NCBI GenBank assembly: GCA_963840535.1
Contig: CAWIZJ010000060.1
Span: 248,001-312,000 of the forward strand
Direction: 5' to 3'
Source: VAZQ01 sp963840535
Lineage (GTDB): Bacteria; Pseudomonadota; Alphaproteobacteria; Rhizobiales; Xanthobacteraceae
DNA: 64,000 bases
Shown piece after piece: positions 46,281 through 55,479 of the stretch (position 1 is its first letter; every line of letters begins with the position of its first letter). The notes beneath the pieces were generated by a model. The model was not told the DNA's origin. It worked only from the letters and a program-made list of their open reading frames with translations, and searched no databases. The translations under genes were made by a program, and so were the position numbers.

Positions 46281-47272
46281 GCCGCCGCGGCGTGCTCGCC
46301 GGCATTGGGCTCGCGCTCGCCGCGGCGTTCCTGGTGGCCGCACCGTTCGGCTTCAAGCCCTACGGCATCTTCATTCTCAGCATGTGGGCGGTGATGACCA
46401 TTGCCGCCATCGGGTTGAACCTGACGCTGGGCTATGCCGGGCAGATCTCGCTGGCGCAGGCGGCCTTCGTCGGGATCGGCGCCTACATCACCGCCTATCT
46501 GACCACCAGGGGATGGCCGTTCTGGAGCACCTATGTGCTGGGGGCTGCCGTTTGCTTCGCGATCGGATGGCTGCTCGGCTACCCGGCGCTGCGGGTGCAG
46601 CACCATTACCTCGCATTCGTGACGCTCGCCTTCAACACGCTGGTCTATCTGATTTTCCGTAACGAGGAATGGCTGACCGGAGGCATCTACGGGATCAGCA
46701 ACGTCCCGCGACCGGACGTCCTCGGATGGCCGATGGAGCGGCCGCGCGAGTTCTATTATTTCTGTCTCGCCCATCTCGCGCTGGTATCGTTCGCGGCCTG
46801 GTGGCTGATCCGCTCCCCCTGGGGCCGCGCCTTCGTGGCGGTGCGCGAGAATCCGATCCGTGCCCTGTCGCTCGGCGTCGATACCCGCCGCTATACGCTG
46901 ATGGCCTTCGCGATCGGCGCCGCGCTCGGCGGCATTTCCGGTGCGCTCTATGCGCCGCTCGTGCAATTCGTCGATCCGACCCCGTTCGCGCTGGGCCTTT
47001 CGCTCAATCTCCTGCTCATGGTCGTGGTCGGCGGGTCTGGCTACTTCTTCGGCCCCTTCCTCGGCGCGATCGTGGCGGTCCTGCTGCCGGAGTGGCTGCG
47101 CTTCACGCAGGGCTTCTACCTCATGGGCTATGCCGTCCTGGTCGTGGTGCTGATGGTGTTCTGCCCTTCCGGACTGCTCGGCCTCGTCGAGCGGCTGCTC
47201 AAGCCGGCTGCCGCGGCGGATCGCGTCACGGCGAGATCCGATGCCGCGGTGGAGCGCGAGGGCGCGCGATGA
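46277..47272 (+). CDS. Liv-type ABC transporter permease (LivM family), second operon
   Basis: A 331-residue permease with LNLTLGYAGQISLAQAAFVG, the ATPase-contact loop RSPWGRAFVAVRENPIRALS, and GGISGALYAPLVQFVDPT. Start ATG 46277 overlaps the LivH stop; the frame is open farther upstream but out of homology. Its last codons overlap the LivG ATG. Confidence 0.93.
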   Translation: MSRRGVLAGIGLALAAAFLVAAPFGFKPYGIFILSMWAVMTIAAIGLNLTLGYAGQISLAQAAFVGIGAYITAYLTTRGWPFWSTYVLGAAVCFAIGWLLGYPALRVQHHYLAFVTLAFNTLVYLIFRNEEWLTGGIYGISNVPRPDVLGWPMERPREFYYFCLAHLALVSFAAWWLIRSPWGRAFVAVRENPIRALSLGVDTRRYTLMAFAIGAALGGISGALYAPLVQFVDPTPFALGLSLNLLLMVVVGGSGYFFGPFLGAIVAVLLPEWLRFTQGFYLMGYAVLVVVLMVFCPSGLLGLVERLLKPAAAADRVTARSDAAVEREGAR

Positions 47273-48012
47273 GCACTGTGCTCTCGGTGCGCGAGCTCAG
47301 AAAGAGCTTCGGCGGGATCGTCGCGGTCGACGGGGTATCGTTCGACGTCGAGGAAGGGGAGATTCTCGGCATCATCGGGCCGAACGGCAGCGGCAAGTCG
47401 ACGCTGTTCAACTGCATCCTCGGACAGCTCGAGCCGTCGGACGGCGAGGTACGGCTCGACGACCGCACGGTCACCGGCATGCGGCCATGCGACCTCAATC
47501 GGCTGGGAGTGAGCCGCACCTTCCAGCTGCTGCAGATATTCCCGCAGTTGAGCGTGCGCGAAAACCTGATCCTGGCGGGCCAGGAGCACCAGGGAACGAT
47601 GCTCTCCCGCCTGATCGGCCGCCGCGATGCCGGACTGTCCGGATCGGCGGAACGGATGCTCGACTTCTTCCGGCTCGACCATCTCGCCGACGAGCTCGCC
47701 GGCGGCCTGAGCTATGGCCAGCAGAAGCTGCTCGACGCGGCGATGGCGTTCATGGCGGGCCCACGGCTCGTGCTGCTCGACGAGCCGGCGGGCGGCGTCA
47801 ACCTGACCATGCTCGCGAGCCTGCGCGACCGGCTCGAGGCCATCAATGCCCAGCAGGGCGCGACCTTCGTGGTCATCGAGCACAACATGGAATTCGTCAT
47901 GGCGCTGTGCGATCGCATCCTCGTCCTGGCCGAGGGACGCGTCATCGCGCAGGGCGATCCGGCGGCGGTCCGTCGCGATCCGAAAGTGATCGAGGCCTAT
48001 CTTGGACGATGA
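47269..48012 (+). CDS. Liv-type ABC transporter ATP-binding protein (LivG family), second operon
   Basis: A 247-residue ATPase: Walker A GPNGSGKSTLFN, signature LSYGQQKLLDAAM, Walker B LVLLDEPAGGVN, switch VIEHNMEFVM. Start ATG 47269 overlaps LivM by four bases and the gene overlaps LivF by eleven. Confidence 0.93.
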   Translation: MSTVLSVRELRKSFGGIVAVDGVSFDVEEGEILGIIGPNGSGKSTLFNCILGQLEPSDGEVRLDDRTVTGMRPCDLNRLGVSRTFQLLQIFPQLSVRENLILAGQEHQGTMLSRLIGRRDAGLSGSAERMLDFFRLDHLADELAGGLSYGQQKLLDAAMAFMAGPRLVLLDEPAGGVNLTMLASLRDRLEAINAQQGATFVVIEHNMEFVMALCDRILVLAEGRVIAQGDPAAVRRDPKVIEAYLGR

Positions 48013-48742
48013 CGATATCCTGCGGTTCGAGGACGTCGTCGCCGGCTACGGCAGGGAGACGATCCTGCACGGATTGTCCTTTGCCGTGCGGCGCGGCGCG
48101 ATCACCACCGTCATCGGTCCGAACGGTGCCGGCAAGTCGACCGCCTTCAAGGCGGCTTTCGGCATGCTGCCGGTGCGCGCCGGGCGCATCGTATTCGGCG
48201 GCCGGGAGATCACCAACCATTCGCCGCGCACACTGATCGCGGCCGGCATCTGCTACGTGCCGCAGGGCCGCAACATCTTTCCGGAGCTGTCGGTCCTGCA
48301 CAATCTCGAGCTCGGCGGCGCCGCCAGTCCACGCGGCTTCGACCTCGGCCCGCGCATGGAGGCGGCGATGGACCGTTTTCCGGTCCTGCGCCGCAAGGCC
48401 CGACAGCAGGCCTCGACGCTCTCCGGCGGCGAGCAGAAGATGCTGGAGGTCGCGCGCGGGCTGATGCTCGAGCCCAGGCTGATGCTGATCGACGAGCCCT
48501 CGATCGGCCTCTCGCCGATCCTGGTGGAAGAGCTGTTCGGCCTGCTGCGGGAGCTGCGCGCGGGCGGCATCACCGTGCTGATGATCGAGCAGAACGCCAA
48601 GCGCGCGCTGGAGAGCTCCGACTTCGGGATCGTGCTGGAGCTCGGCCGCACCCGCATGGCGGATCGCGCGCAGAGCATCCTCGCCGATCCGCGCATCGGA
48701 CAGCTGTTTCTCGGCGGCGGCTTGGAGCCTGCGAGCGCGTAG
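48002..48742 (+). CDS. Liv-type ABC transporter ATP-binding protein (LivF family), second operon
   Basis: A 246-residue ATPase: Walker A GPNGAGKSTAFKAAF, signature LSGGEQKMLEVARGL, Walker B LMLIDEPSIGLSP, switch IEQNAKRAL. The only in-frame start near the domain is TTG 48002 inside the LivG end, which fits coupled translation. Unlike the first operon, this LivF has no Tm-1 domain. Confidence 0.92.
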   Translation: MDDDDILRFEDVVAGYGRETILHGLSFAVRRGAITTVIGPNGAGKSTAFKAAFGMLPVRAGRIVFGGREITNHSPRTLIAAGICYVPQGRNIFPELSVLHNLELGGAASPRGFDLGPRMEAAMDRFPVLRRKARQQASTLSGGEQKMLEVARGLMLEPRLMLIDEPSIGLSPILVEELFGLLRELRAGGITVLMIEQNAKRALESSDFGIVLELGRTRMADRAQSILADPRIGQLFLGGGLEPASA

Positions 48743-48805
48743 CGGAAGGAGGAGAGACAGCACATCGTTGACGAGCACGGTGTCGTAGCGGAGAAGATGA
48801 GTTGA

Positions 48806-49183
48806 TCATGCAATTTCGAACTTGTCGTTGTGCGAAAACGGATCGATCTCCAGGCGCAGCCTGCGTACTTTCGGAACGGGAATTTTGCGTTTTCCCGACG
48901 ACCGCATTTCAATGAGGCCCATGGCTTCCAGCTTGGCAAGCGTGCGCAGGAGATTGGGACTGGCACGGTGCGTAAGGCGCGCAAGATCGGCGACCGATTG
49001 TGGGCGCTCGTCGCGAATGACCTTCAGGAGATCGCGGTTCTCTGGCGTCAACAAACGAAGCAGTACTTCCGCCGATTCCACGCTCGGGAGGGCAGCATCC
49101 ACAGGCGCGGGCTTCTCGCCCCGCGCGACGGCCCGCATCTCCTTTTCCAGTTCCGCCGTGCTCTTAATCCGGTACCTTGTCAT
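48806..49183 (-). CDS. TumA-type antitoxin, HVO_A0114-family helix-turn-helix protein
   Basis: A 125-residue DNA-binding protein. The winged HTH lies in PQSVADLARLTHRASPNLL followed by RTLAKLEAMGLIEM; the N-terminal YRIKSTAELEKEMRAVARGE is typical of antitoxins paired with DUF6516/TumE toxins. ATG 49183 has GGAG six bases before it; ATG 49195 is the alternative. It appears complete while its toxin partner is damaged. Confidence 0.8.
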   Translation of the reverse strand: MTRYRIKSTAELEKEMRAVARGEKPAPVDAALPSVESAEVLLRLLTPENRDLLKVIRDERPQSVADLARLTHRASPNLLRTLAKLEAMGLIEMRSSGKRKIPVPKVRRLRLEIDPFSHNDKFEIA

Positions 49184-49420
49184 TTTCGTCTCCATCCTCG
49201 CTGACGCGGGTTACGGTCTCGGGAATGCCTCTCTCGGACAGCACACGTCTCACCTCGCGGAAGAAGTCTTGCAGCAGCGTGTCGGCATCTATGAATTCGT
49301 AGGGCCGCCGTCGTCAGCTTCCACGACCTCGAACTTGAGCCAGTAACCCTGCTCCAGCCAGTGAATGCGATCGTTAAACGCCAGCAGAAATTCAAGGGTA
49401 TGCTCTGCCGCAGCATTCAT
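49164..49420 (-). pseudogene. Damaged TumE/DUF6516-type toxin gene
   Basis: The N-terminal segment MNAAAEHTLEFLLAFNDRIH with WLEQGYWLKFEVV and the C-terminal segment PYEFIDADTLLQDFFREVRR with VLSERGIP are those of TumE-family toxins. They are joined directly at ADDGG, where the family normally has about 60 residues containing its central conserved part, and there is also a one-base deletion near 49305 that causes a stop at 49289. The 3' end overlaps the antitoxin start. The toxin is very probably non-functional. Confidence 0.7.
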
Positions 49421-49598
49421 GCAATCATATCATGACAGGATATAATTACCAGATCAAGGAAATTCGCGCAATCAAAGGGGCGCCCTTCAGGCTTGACCGA
49501 GGGCACCGGGCTTCCGACAGGAACAGGCGCAAGATCAGGGAAGCTGAAACGCGCGGTGGTTCGCCCCGATAGGGGCACGTCATCAGGGAGAAAGCGCC

Positions 49599-50831
49599 AT
49601 GAACGCCGTTGCGTCGCGCAACATCAGCTTCGTGAGCCATTGCGACCTGGGCGGGCGCGGCGACGGCGTCCAGGTGATGGTGCATCGCGGCTACGCCTAT
49701 ATCGGCCACGGCTTCAGCAACGGCATCACCACGGTCGACGTGCGCGACGCGCGGCACCCGCGGGTGGTCGACTTCATCGCCTGTCCGCCCGGCACGCGTG
49801 CCTTTCACCTGCAGACCCACGACGACCTGCTGCTGGCCGTCAACGCGCCGAGCGTCTGGACCATGCAGGAGTTCCAGAACGAGAAGGCCTATTTCGGCGG
49901 CTCGCCGGCCGACAGGCTCAAGGACCAGACCAGGTTCACCGCCGGCATCCGGGTCTACGACATCTCCAGGCCGCAGCAGCCCGCCGAGATCGGCTTCATG
50001 CCGGTCGACGGGCTCGGGCCGCACCGCATCTGGTACACGGGCGGGCGCTATGCCTATGCCTCCATCCATTTCGCCGACTTCACCGACCACATTCTCGCGG
50101 TCATCGACATGTCCGATCCGCGCCGGCCCGAGGTAGCCGGCCGCTGGTGGCTTCCGGGGATGTGGCGTGCCGGCGGCGAGACTCCGACCTGGCGCGCCGG
50201 CAAGCGCTGGGCGCTCCACCATGCTCTCGTCGCCGGCGATCTCGCCTATGCCGCCTGGCGCGACGGCGGCCTCACCGTGCTCGACGTCGCCGAGCCGCAA
50301 AAGCCTCGCCTGCTCGTACATCGCAATTTCGACCCGCCGTTCGGCGGCGGCACCCACTCGCCGCTGCCGTTGCCGGATCGCGATCTGCTCGTGCTCGCCG
50401 ACGAGCCGACCTTCGCGAATTGCAGCGAGGGCCTGCGCTACATCTGGATGCTCGACGTCCGCGAGCCCGGCAATCCGGTCGGCATCGCGACATTTCCGCA
50501 GCCGTCCGAGGCCGACTATTGCGCCAAGGGCGGCAGCTTCGGGCCGCACAATCTGCACGAGAACCGGCCCGGCTCGCTGCAGAGCTCGCGCCTGATCTTC
50601 GCCACCTATTACAATGCCGGCGTGCGCGCCTACGACATCGAGAACCCATTCCAGCCGCGCGAGATCGGCTTCTTCGTGCCGCCCAACCCCACCCGCATGA
50701 TGGATCCGCGGCCGAACCGGCCGCAGGTGATCCAGTCCTGCGACTGCTATGTCGACCCCGGCGGTCTGATGTATCTCACCGACCCCAATGCCGGGCTCTA
50801 CATTCTGCAGTTCGAGGGTGCCCGCGACTGA
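49599..50831 (+). CDS. LVIVD-repeat beta-propeller protein
   Basis: A 410-residue protein of repeated YAY-x-x-x..GITTVDVRDARHPRVVDF-like blades, about six to seven in number, which is the LVIVD fold. No signal peptide is visible. Cys residues occur in FANCSEGLRY, DYCAKGGSF and QSCDCYVDPG. The role is unknown; members are often secreted or part of protein assemblies, but this copy has no partner in the neighbouring genes. Confidence 0.78.
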   Translation: MNAVASRNISFVSHCDLGGRGDGVQVMVHRGYAYIGHGFSNGITTVDVRDARHPRVVDFIACPPGTRAFHLQTHDDLLLAVNAPSVWTMQEFQNEKAYFGGSPADRLKDQTRFTAGIRVYDISRPQQPAEIGFMPVDGLGPHRIWYTGGRYAYASIHFADFTDHILAVIDMSDPRRPEVAGRWWLPGMWRAGGETPTWRAGKRWALHHALVAGDLAYAAWRDGGLTVLDVAEPQKPRLLVHRNFDPPFGGGTHSPLPLPDRDLLVLADEPTFANCSEGLRYIWMLDVREPGNPVGIATFPQPSEADYCAKGGSFGPHNLHENRPGSLQSSRLIFATYYNAGVRAYDIENPFQPREIGFFVPPNPTRMMDPRPNRPQVIQSCDCYVDPGGLMYLTDPNAGLYILQFEGARD

Positions 50832-51272
50832 CCGCAACGCACCGGTTGGGTTCGTTTCGCCGATGCGACCCAGCTGCCGCATATCGCGGAACCGGTCCGG
50901 CTGGATCTCTCCTTCGGCTCGACCCGTGTCGATATCCGCTGATCGGAACGCATCTTACAATCGAGCTCACTTCGCTAAGCCTTGGCAGATGCCCGGTTTT
51001 TCGCCGCAGTCCAGCCCCCGCCGCTGTATTTTCGCTGTATTTTCAGCGGGACCCGCTTGTGTCTGACACCAGCCCAGACCCTGTGCCGTGGCCGCTTCCG
51101 TTCTTCGAACGAACACAAATCCCACTCCGGTTGGCGGATCGCTCTCGGGAAGTGCGACCGCGCGCTGGAACGGTCTGCCTTACCATCAATGCAAAAAGTA
51201 GTCAATATCTATGTTCAATACGTGGACATGATTAGTCGGCGAGGTCCGATCCGCGCCCGTGGAGGACGCGGT
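50832..51272. other. Intergenic region with a possible gene tail
   Basis: No complete gene is supported. A 26-codon frame at 50862-50942, reading DATQLPHIAEPVRLDLSFGS and onward to a TGA, has a protein-like composition and may be the remnant of a lost gene; I do not recognise it. The rest shows nothing. Confidence 0.35.
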
Positions 51273-51482
51273 TCAAGCGGCGGTCTCCAGCTCGGCGTCG
51301 CGCACCAGCCACTCGTGCCACTTGCCGCAGGCCGGGCAATGCACGCGCACGATCTCGTTGCGAATGCGCAGCAGGGTGCCGATCTCGCTCTCGAACCCGC
51401 TGTCGACACGCCGTCCGGACGTAGGGCAGACAAAGATGAGATGTTCCACGACCGCCTCATCGGGAGGACCGGGGCTTATCAT
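51273..51482 (-). CDS. Small Cys-containing protein, possible zinc ribbon
   Basis: A 69-residue protein with a CPTSGR motif and a CPACGKWHEW motif, which may bind one zinc together with His residues. Many rhizobial genomes carry similar small proteins of unknown function. ATG 51482 is chosen; longer upstream readings are antisense to the next gene. Confidence 0.6.
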   Translation of the reverse strand: MISPGPPDEAVVEHLIFVCPTSGRRVDSGFESEIGTLLRIRNEIVRVHCPACGKWHEWLVRDAELETAA

Positions 51483-51567
51483 GTCGCTCGCAGGGTCTCG
51501 GCACAATCGCGCGCGCCGCTCCCTCGCAGCATTGTGAATCGTCCTGCTCGACGTATCATGCGCGCAA

Positions 51568-52650
51568 ATGTGGCCGGACCGCCGCCTGATCGAGCTCTTC
51601 GGGATCGAGCTGCCCATCGTGCAGGCGCCCATGGCCGGGGCGATGGACTGGGAGCTGGCGGCGGCGGTGGCGCAGGCCGGCGCGCTCGGATCATTGCCTT
51701 GTGCGATGCTCAATGCGGGGGAGATCCGCGAGCAGGTCGGCAAATACCGCGCCCGCACGAGCAAGCCGCTCAATCTCAACTTCTTCTGCCACCAGCCGCC
51801 GGTGCTCGACAACCAGCGCGAGGCGCACTGGCGTGACCGGCTGGCACCCTACTACCGGGAGCTTGCGATCGACCCGGCCGCGCCGGTGCCGTCGAGCAGC
51901 CGCACGGCCTTCGATCCGGCGATGTGCGAGGTCGTGGAGGAGTTGCGGCCGCAGGTCGTGAGCTTCCATTTCGGGCTGCCGGGCCCCGACCTGATCGCGC
52001 GCGTCAAGGCCGCGGGCTCGATCGTCATCGGCTCGGCCACCACCGCGACGGAGGCACGCTGGCTCGCGGAGCATGGCGTCGATGCGGTGATCGCGCAGGG
52101 CTGCGAGGCCGGCGGCCATCGCGGCATGTTCCTGACCGAGGACCTCGCCGCGCAAGTCGGCACCTTCGCGCTCATCCCGCAAGTCGTCGATGCGGTGAAG
52201 CTGCCGGTGATCGCCGCCGGCGCGATCGCCGATGCGCGCGGCATTGCGGCGGCGATGGCGCTCGGCGCGGCGGGAGTGCAGATCGGCAGTGCCTATCTCT
52301 GGTGCCCGGAGGCGAAGATCTCCGCTCCGCACCGCGCGGCGCTCGCGACCGTGCGGGACGACGGCACCGCCGTGACCAACCTGATGACCGGCCGCCCGGC
52401 GCGCGGCATCGTCAACCGCGTGATGCGCGAGATCGGTCCGATCTCGGATGCGGCGCCGCAATTCCCGCTCGCCGCCGGTGCGCTCGCGCCATTGCGCGCG
52501 AAGGCCGAGGCGCAGGGCTCGGGCGATTTCTCGCCGATGTGGGCGGGACAGGCGGCGGGCCTCGGCCGTGCCTTGCCGGCCGGCGATCTGACCAGCCGGC
52601 TCGCCGAGCAGGCGCTCGCGCGCATGCGCGCGCTCGGAGCTTCATCTTAA
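51568..52650 (+). CDS. Nitronate monooxygenase-like flavoenzyme
   Basis: A 360-residue FMN-binding TIM barrel of the 2-nitropropane dioxygenase family. IELPIVQAPMAGAMDWELAA is at the N terminus, EHGVDAVIAQGCEAGGHRGM is the FMN-phosphate and active-site His segment, and VIAAGAIADARGIAAAMALG with GAAGVQIGSAY complete the signature. It oxidises alkyl nitronates or acts as an NAD(P)H:quinone reductase in related enzymes. Confidence 0.88.
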   Translation: MWPDRRLIELFGIELPIVQAPMAGAMDWELAAAVAQAGALGSLPCAMLNAGEIREQVGKYRARTSKPLNLNFFCHQPPVLDNQREAHWRDRLAPYYRELAIDPAAPVPSSSRTAFDPAMCEVVEELRPQVVSFHFGLPGPDLIARVKAAGSIVIGSATTATEARWLAEHGVDAVIAQGCEAGGHRGMFLTEDLAAQVGTFALIPQVVDAVKLPVIAAGAIADARGIAAAMALGAAGVQIGSAYLWCPEAKISAPHRAALATVRDDGTAVTNLMTGRPARGIVNRVMREIGPISDAAPQFPLAAGALAPLRAKAEAQGSGDFSPMWAGQAAGLGRALPAGDLTSRLAEQALARMRALGASS

Positions 52651-52663
52651 AGAGAGAGGGAGC

Positions 52664-53542
52664 TCACGCGCGCACGATGCGCACGCGCGTCCCCCAGGGA
52701 TCGGCGGCTTCGATTCCCGCCGGAAGCGAGGTGAGAGCAATTCCCGCCCGCTCCAGGCCTGACCTGGCTGCCGCGAAGGCAGCGTCGTCGCCGGCCTCGA
52801 GCGAGAGCCAGGACAGTCCCGCGCGATTTTCGCGGCGCGCTCCGGCGCCGGCGCTGTGCCAGACGTTGCCGGCAATGTGGTGGTGGTAGCGCCCCGACGA
52901 CATGAACGAGGCGCCGTGGCGACGGCGGGTGACCTCGAGCCCCAAGGCATCGCGATAGAAAGTCTCCGCGCGACCGACGTCGCCCACCCGCAGATGGATG
53001 TGGCCGATGCGCAGCCCGTCCGGCGCGCCTGCGAACGCCGCGGTCGGCGGCGCCTCGCGCAGGATGTCCTCGATGTCGAGCGCCTCGGTGACCATCCTCA
53101 ACTCGTTGCCGGTCCACTGCCAGGTCTCGGCCGGGCGGTCGTGATAGACCTCGATGCCGTTGCCTTCGGGATCGTCGAGGTAGAACGCTTCGCTGATCCC
53201 ATGGTCGGAGGCGCCGGTGAGCGGCACCTTGTTGTGCGCGACGTGCATGACCCAGCGCGCGAGATCGCCCCGCGTCGGCATGAGAAAGGCCGTGTGATAG
53301 AGCCCGGCTTCGCGAGCATCGTCGGGCTCGGCGTCCGGCCGATGCTCGAGGTGGACGAAAGGCACGCCGCCGGCGCCGAGCACGGCCCCGTGCTTGCCGC
53401 GGTCGAGCACCGAGAGCCCGAGCACGTCGCGGTAGTAGGCGGTGAGCCGGTCGAGATCGCGCACCTTGAGCGCGACCGCGCCGACATGCAGCGGGGTCCG
53501 GCTCGCGAAGGTCGGCGTTGCGGATGGGTTGGGGGCGTCCAT
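52664..53542 (-). CDS. Two-domain VOC metalloenzyme, CatE-like dioxygenase
   Basis: A 292-residue protein with two glyoxalase/extradiol-dioxygenase modules: VGAVALKVRDLDRLTAYYRD (about 19-38) and IGHIHLRVGDVGRAETFYRD (about 178-197). Metal ligands are suggested by YHTAFLMPT, NGIEVYHDRP and YHHHIAGNVWHS. It resembles Bacillus catechol-2,3-dioxygenase-like CatE. ATG 53542 is chosen; the open frame upstream is antisense to the CDF gene. Confidence 0.83.
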   Translation of the reverse strand: MDAPNPSATPTFASRTPLHVGAVALKVRDLDRLTAYYRDVLGLSVLDRGKHGAVLGAGGVPFVHLEHRPDAEPDDAREAGLYHTAFLMPTRGDLARWVMHVAHNKVPLTGASDHGISEAFYLDDPEGNGIEVYHDRPAETWQWTGNELRMVTEALDIEDILREAPPTAAFAGAPDGLRIGHIHLRVGDVGRAETFYRDALGLEVTRRRHGASFMSSGRYHHHIAGNVWHSAGAGARRENRAGLSWLSLEAGDDAAFAAARSGLERAGIALTSLPAGIEAADPWGTRVRIVRA

Positions 53543-53674
53543 GCCGCCTATATCGGCGTTCCCGGCGGTCGGTGCAATGGGCTCGGCGGGACGTGACGAA
53601 GCGCCGTTCCCTTGTCTTCCCGCAACCGGTTGCCACATTGGGTGGGCAGCAAGCCTCGCGGAGCGAAACATCAG

Positions 53675-54616
53675 ATGCACACCCATTCGATCGATCGCTG
53701 GCAGCACGATCACGTTTTTCTCGGCGAGAAGCACGAGCTTTACGAGCGCCGCACTTGGCTCGTGGTGGCCCTGACGGTCGCGACCATGATCGCGGAGATC
53801 GTCGGCGGCACGATCTATCATTCGATGGCGCTGGTTGCCGACGGATGGCACATGGCGACCCATGCCGGCGCGCTGGCGATCGCAGCACTGGCCTACCGGT
53901 TCGCCCGTCGGCACGACCGCGATGCGCGCTTCTCGTTCGGGACCGGCAAGCTTGGCGAGCTTGCCGCCTTTGCGAGCGCGGTCATTCTCGGCTTGATTGC
54001 GCTGCTCATCGCATACGAGTCGCTGCAGCGACTCTTCTCCCCGGTCACCATTCAGTTCGAGCAGGCGATTTTGATCGCGGTCATCGGCCTCGCGGTCAAC
54101 CTCGGCAGTGCATGGCTGCTCTACGACAAGCAGCACCACGTCGAGCATTCGCATCCTCATGGCGACGCAAGCGATCACAACATCCGTGCCGCCTACCTGC
54201 ACGTCCTGGCCGATGCGACGACTTCGGTTCTTGCAATCGTCGCGCTGGTCGCGGGCAGCATCTGGGGCTGGGTCTGGCTCGACCCGATGATGGGTCTCAT
54301 CGGCGCGCTCCTCATCACGCATTGGTCGATCGGAATGATGCGGTCTGCGGGCGCCATATTGCTCGATATGGTGCCCGACCTGGAGCTCGATCGACTGATC
54401 CGCGCAAGGCTCGAACTGAAGGGCGATCGCGTGAGCGACCTCCATATCTGGCGACTCGGGCCGGGTCACACCGGTCTGGTGGCGGCGATCGTGTCCGACC
54501 GCCCGCGACCGCCCGCCGCCTACAAGGCCCGGCTGGCGGGGATCAGCGGCCTTTCGCACATCACCATCGAGGTGCATCCATGCGGCGGCGCTGATCCGGA
54601 GCGCATGCCGACTTGA
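53675..54616 (+). CDS. CDF-family metal cation exporter (DmeF-like)
   Basis: A 313-residue exporter with six transmembrane helices. The metal-site segments HSMALVADGWHMATHAGAL and VLADATTSVLAIVAL are present, and a His-rich loop reads HHVEHSHPHGDASDH. The His-rich N terminus (HTHSIDRWQHDH) also suggests metal sensing. The pattern resembles DmeF, which exports Co, Ni and related metals. ATG 53675 fits the family; an earlier in-frame start at 53612 adds unrelated residues. Confidence 0.87.
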   Translation: MHTHSIDRWQHDHVFLGEKHELYERRTWLVVALTVATMIAEIVGGTIYHSMALVADGWHMATHAGALAIAALAYRFARRHDRDARFSFGTGKLGELAAFASAVILGLIALLIAYESLQRLFSPVTIQFEQAILIAVIGLAVNLGSAWLLYDKQHHVEHSHPHGDASDHNIRAAYLHVLADATTSVLAIVALVAGSIWGWVWLDPMMGLIGALLITHWSIGMMRSAGAILLDMVPDLELDRLIRARLELKGDRVSDLHIWRLGPGHTGLVAAIVSDRPRPPAAYKARLAGISGLSHITIEVHPCGGADPERMPT

Positions 54617-54895
54617 GGCACCTGCCGGTGCCGGCCGCGCTGCCTGTCGCTCGGTACTGTCGGACCGCGGACCGCCAATCCCGAGCGCTCGCCGGCATGG
54701 GTGAACGTCACGCTGTCATCGCAGGACGGAAACGCCGTGCCGCTGCCTGCGTCCCGGTGACGTTCGTCACTTGCAGCACGCGAGTCGAACACCAAGCGGG
54801 GGACACGCGTCATGGTGCTATGCGGTTTGCCTGAGCCCGATGACGGCCGCTGCGAGCCGGGTCGGAACGCCGGTCGCCGCTGCTAGCGAGGCCCC

Positions 54896-55183
54896 ATGTC
54901 CGTCGATGCCGAAACCGTGCGCCGGATTGCTCATCTCGCCCGCATCGCGGTCGAGGAGGAGGACATCGAGCCCTTGCAGAAGGAGCTCAACGCCATCCTC
55001 GCCTTCGTCGAGCAACTCTCCGAGGTCGACGTCGCGGGCGTCGAGCCCATGACCTCGGTGACGCCCATGGAAATGAAGAGGCGGCCCGACCTGATCACCG
55101 ACGGCGGCATTCCCGACGATATCGTCAAGAATGCGCCGGCCACCGAGGACCATTTCTTCCTGGTCCCCAAGGTGGTGGAATGA
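54896..55183 (+). CDS. gatC: Aspartyl/glutamyl-tRNA amidotransferase subunit C
   Basis: A 95-residue GatC that wraps around GatA. VRRIAHLARIAVEEEDIEPL is the N-terminal helix, and GVEPMTSVTPMEM the conserved middle. GatCAB converts Glu-tRNA(Gln) and Asp-tRNA(Asn) to the amidated forms. gatA follows after one small gene. Confidence 0.95.
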   Translation: MSVDAETVRRIAHLARIAVEEEDIEPLQKELNAILAFVEQLSEVDVAGVEPMTSVTPMEMKRRPDLITDGGIPDDIVKNAPATEDHFFLVPKVVE

Positions 55184-55272
55184 GCCGCATCCGAGCGCGG
55201 GTTTACCCGGGCTCGATCAGTATCTAGAGTGGCCGGACTCGGAAACGTAAGACGTCGGCTCGAGAGACACCC

Positions 55273-55479
55273 ATGTGCCTTGCTTGCGAGCAGCAGGAGT
55301 ACTTCTTCCGCCTCTGGTGCGTGGATTTCCTCGAGCGGGGGGAAATGCCGCCGGGCGTGACCGAGCAGGACTTGCAGGCGCTCGGGCTGCCGCCGCCAAG
55401 GGCGGCCGGCACCTCGCAGGATGAATCCTCCAAACGTCCGCCCGCCGGCGGTTTCACCTGCGATAGCCCCGGCGAATGA
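55273..55479 (+). CDS. Small conserved protein between gatC and gatA
   Basis: A 68-residue protein, MCLACEQQEYFFRLWCVDFL at the N terminus with a CLAC pair, then EMPPGVTEQDLQALGLPPP. Its stop overlaps the gatA start by four bases, so it is translationally coupled to gatA. I recall similar proteins in this position in rhizobia, but the function is unknown. Confidence 0.7.
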   Translation: MCLACEQQEYFFRLWCVDFLERGEMPPGVTEQDLQALGLPPPRAAGTSQDESSKRPPAGGFTCDSPGE

